Both the position numbers and the translations under genes were made by a program. This document shows, piece after piece, positions 63,252-64,000 of a stretch of 64,000 bases of DNA. Each line of letters opens with the position of its first letter. Within the stretch, counting starts at the first letter, position 1. Source of the DNA: a virus. The notes beneath the pieces are model-generated. The model ran no database searches, was not told the origin of the DNA, and was given only the letters and a program-made list of their open reading frames with translations. The stretch covers positions 17,399-81,398 of the IMG/VR virus record IMGVR_UViG_3300020370_000003; one strand, given 5' to 3'.

Positions 63252-63403
63252 AGTGTGTAGGAACCTAACATAGTATTACCATATCTTACTTCAGCATATC
63301 CATACTCTACAGATAGGTCTAAGCATAAACCCCAACAATCATCTAGATTAACAAATGATGAATTCTCATAGGGTGCGGATGGACAGTGAACAGAATATCT
63401 CAT
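63242..63403 (-). CDS. Small hypothetical protein (53 aa)
   Basis: The ORF starts MRYSVHCPSAPYENSSFVNL and continues DDCWGLCLDLSVEYGYAEVR. It has three Cys and a compact beta-like pattern; no family is recognised. It lies between promoter E (27 bases upstream of the ATG) and promoter F, whose dyad overlaps its 3' end. Confidence 0.65.
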   Translation of the reverse strand: MRYSVHCPSAPYENSSFVNLDDCWGLCLDLSVEYGYAEVRYGNTMLGSYTLGQ

Positions 63404-63429
63404 AGTTTTAAAATTCGTTTGATACTATT

Positions 63430-63487
63430 ATTATACACACAGAACCACCCCAAATGGGAAAATAGTGTGCAGTTTGAGATCTGGCAC
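63430..63487 (-). promoter_or_regulatory. Early promoter with dyad element, copy E
   Basis: The -10 is TATAAT (63430-63435). The dyad at 63466-63487 reads GTGCCAG-N8-CTGCACA, 30 bp upstream. The sequence between dyad and -10 (CCCATTTGGGGTGGTT) is identical to that in copy C. It precedes the 53-aa gene and lies directly after the helicase gene stop. Confidence 0.72.
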
Positions 63488-63488
63488 A

Positions 63489-64000
63489 CTAAACGTATGC
63501 TCTTGGTGGAATACCCTCTATAAAGATATATGAAACAACAGACTGTAATCTCTTTGCTATTCTCTCACCATACTTACCTGATATTGGTACACATATTTGA
63601 CCAAATCTTTTATGGTATAAGTTATACTGACCAGCAGGTATTTTACCCTCCTTCATTGATACTCTATCCTTCTCATGTATCCTAATAACTCTACCTATTG
63701 TCTGTGCCATTTCAATGGTAGGTAGATTTCTAAGCATTACTGAATGAGTCAAACCAGGAACATTTATCCCTTCTGATAGTATAGAATAGTGGAAGATTAC
63801 AAACTTCTTAGTATCATCTTTGCCCCAATCTGTAAGAGTTTGGAAGAACTTTTCTCTACCAACTTTCTTACCATTAATAACAGCACCATACTTAGATGTG
63901 ATGTGTAAAATGTTATATTGCTGTGAATATAACCATGACCTAATATCAGTATGTGTGAGCATATTCCATAGTATTCTTGTTGTTGGAGCAGACACAAGTA
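63489..64000 (-). CDS. SF2 DNA/RNA helicase, C-terminal part (partial)
   Basis: The frame is open to the window edge, so this is the C-terminal 170 residues of a longer protein. It shows the second RecA-like domain of superfamily 2 helicases: KFVIFHYSILSEGINVPGLT as motif V, then LPTIEMAQTIGRVIR as motif VI with the Q..GR..R arginine finger. The N-terminal domain with the Walker A and DEAD-type motifs must lie beyond 64000. Candidates are a UvsW-like or type III restriction-like helicase used in phage recombination and replication; the fragment is too short to choose. The stop lies just upstream of promoter E. Confidence 0.8.
   Translation of the reverse strand, partial: LVSAPTTRILWNMLTHTDIRSWLYSQQYNILHITSKYGAVINGKKVGREKFFQTLTDWGKDDTKKFVIFHYSILSEGINVPGLTHSVMLRNLPTIEMAQTIGRVIRIHEKDRVSMKEGKIPAGQYNLYHKRFGQICVPISGKYGERIAKRLQSVVSYIFIEGIPPRAYV

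Noticed and set aside
57039-63487. Dyad elements as PhoB or NtcA boxes of the host
   Set aside because: The sequence does not match the cyanobacterial Pho box direct repeats (CTTAACCT type) and lacks the GTA...TAC core of NtcA sites, although the N8 spacing is similar.

Overview
The window looks like part of a marine T4-like myovirus genome, most likely a cyanophage (Kyanoviridae type). The DNA is AT-rich and every gene I can support lies on the minus strand, so transcription runs from position 64000 towards 1. Reading that way, the structural block follows the T4 morphogenesis order: PAAR spike tip (gp5.4 position), gp25, gp6, a giant protein in the gp7 position, gp8, very long tail or fibre proteins in the gp9-gp12/wac positions, then neck proteins gp13 and gp14. 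A heme oxygenase gene (ho1 type) beside 2OG-Fe(II) oxygenase-type genes is a typical cyanophage auxiliary set. A T4-like phage of another marine host, such as SAR11, is the main alternative.

Layout. Positions 1-944 hold the neck genes. Positions 950-46872 hold six very long baseplate and tail-appendage genes: a 2197-aa fibre, a 2392-aa DUF4815-type protein, gp8, a 1384-aa YHYH/cupredoxin-like protein, a 408-aa cupredoxin-like protein, and one uninterrupted 24.6-kb ORF encoding 8209 aa. Positions 46878-49466 hold gp6, gp25 and a 52-aa ORF. Positions 49488-52413 hold the auxiliary genes: two genes with 2OG-oxygenase signatures flank ho1. Positions 52414-56511 hold the PAAR tip, a Cys-rich structural protein and small accessory genes. 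From 56512 to the end the architecture changes to a typical T4-like early region: about 25 very small, mostly acidic genes of unknown function in tightly overlapping operons, ending in the C-terminal part of an SF2 helicase that runs off the window.

Regulation. Four copies of a T4-like late promoter core (ATAAATA on the minus strand) precede the fibre gene, gp8, the 408-aa gene and the gp25/gp6/giant operon. In the early region six TATAAT-type -10 boxes each have a 22-bp interrupted dyad, roughly GTGnCAG-N8-CTGnCAC, 29-31 bp upstream. This looks like one repeated operator or activator site controlling the early operons. A 335-bp gene-free gap (56972-57306) carries one such promoter, a second sigma70-like promoter, and a cluster of three exact plus one near-exact TTTTCCACA sequences, the cyanobacterial DnaA-box consensus. 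That makes it a candidate origin or DnaA-binding locus.

How the genes work together. The late genes build the baseplate wedge (gp6, gp25, gp8), the spike tip (PAAR) and the neck (gp13, gp14), plus an exceptionally large set of tail appendages made from shared repeat modules (Gly-rich SGSGY repeats, GETVTG-type repeats, LamG, YHYH and cupredoxin-like domains). Heme oxygenase would supply biliverdin for host bilin synthesis during infection. The early small proteins probably alter host functions, but none can be given a specific role from sequence alone.
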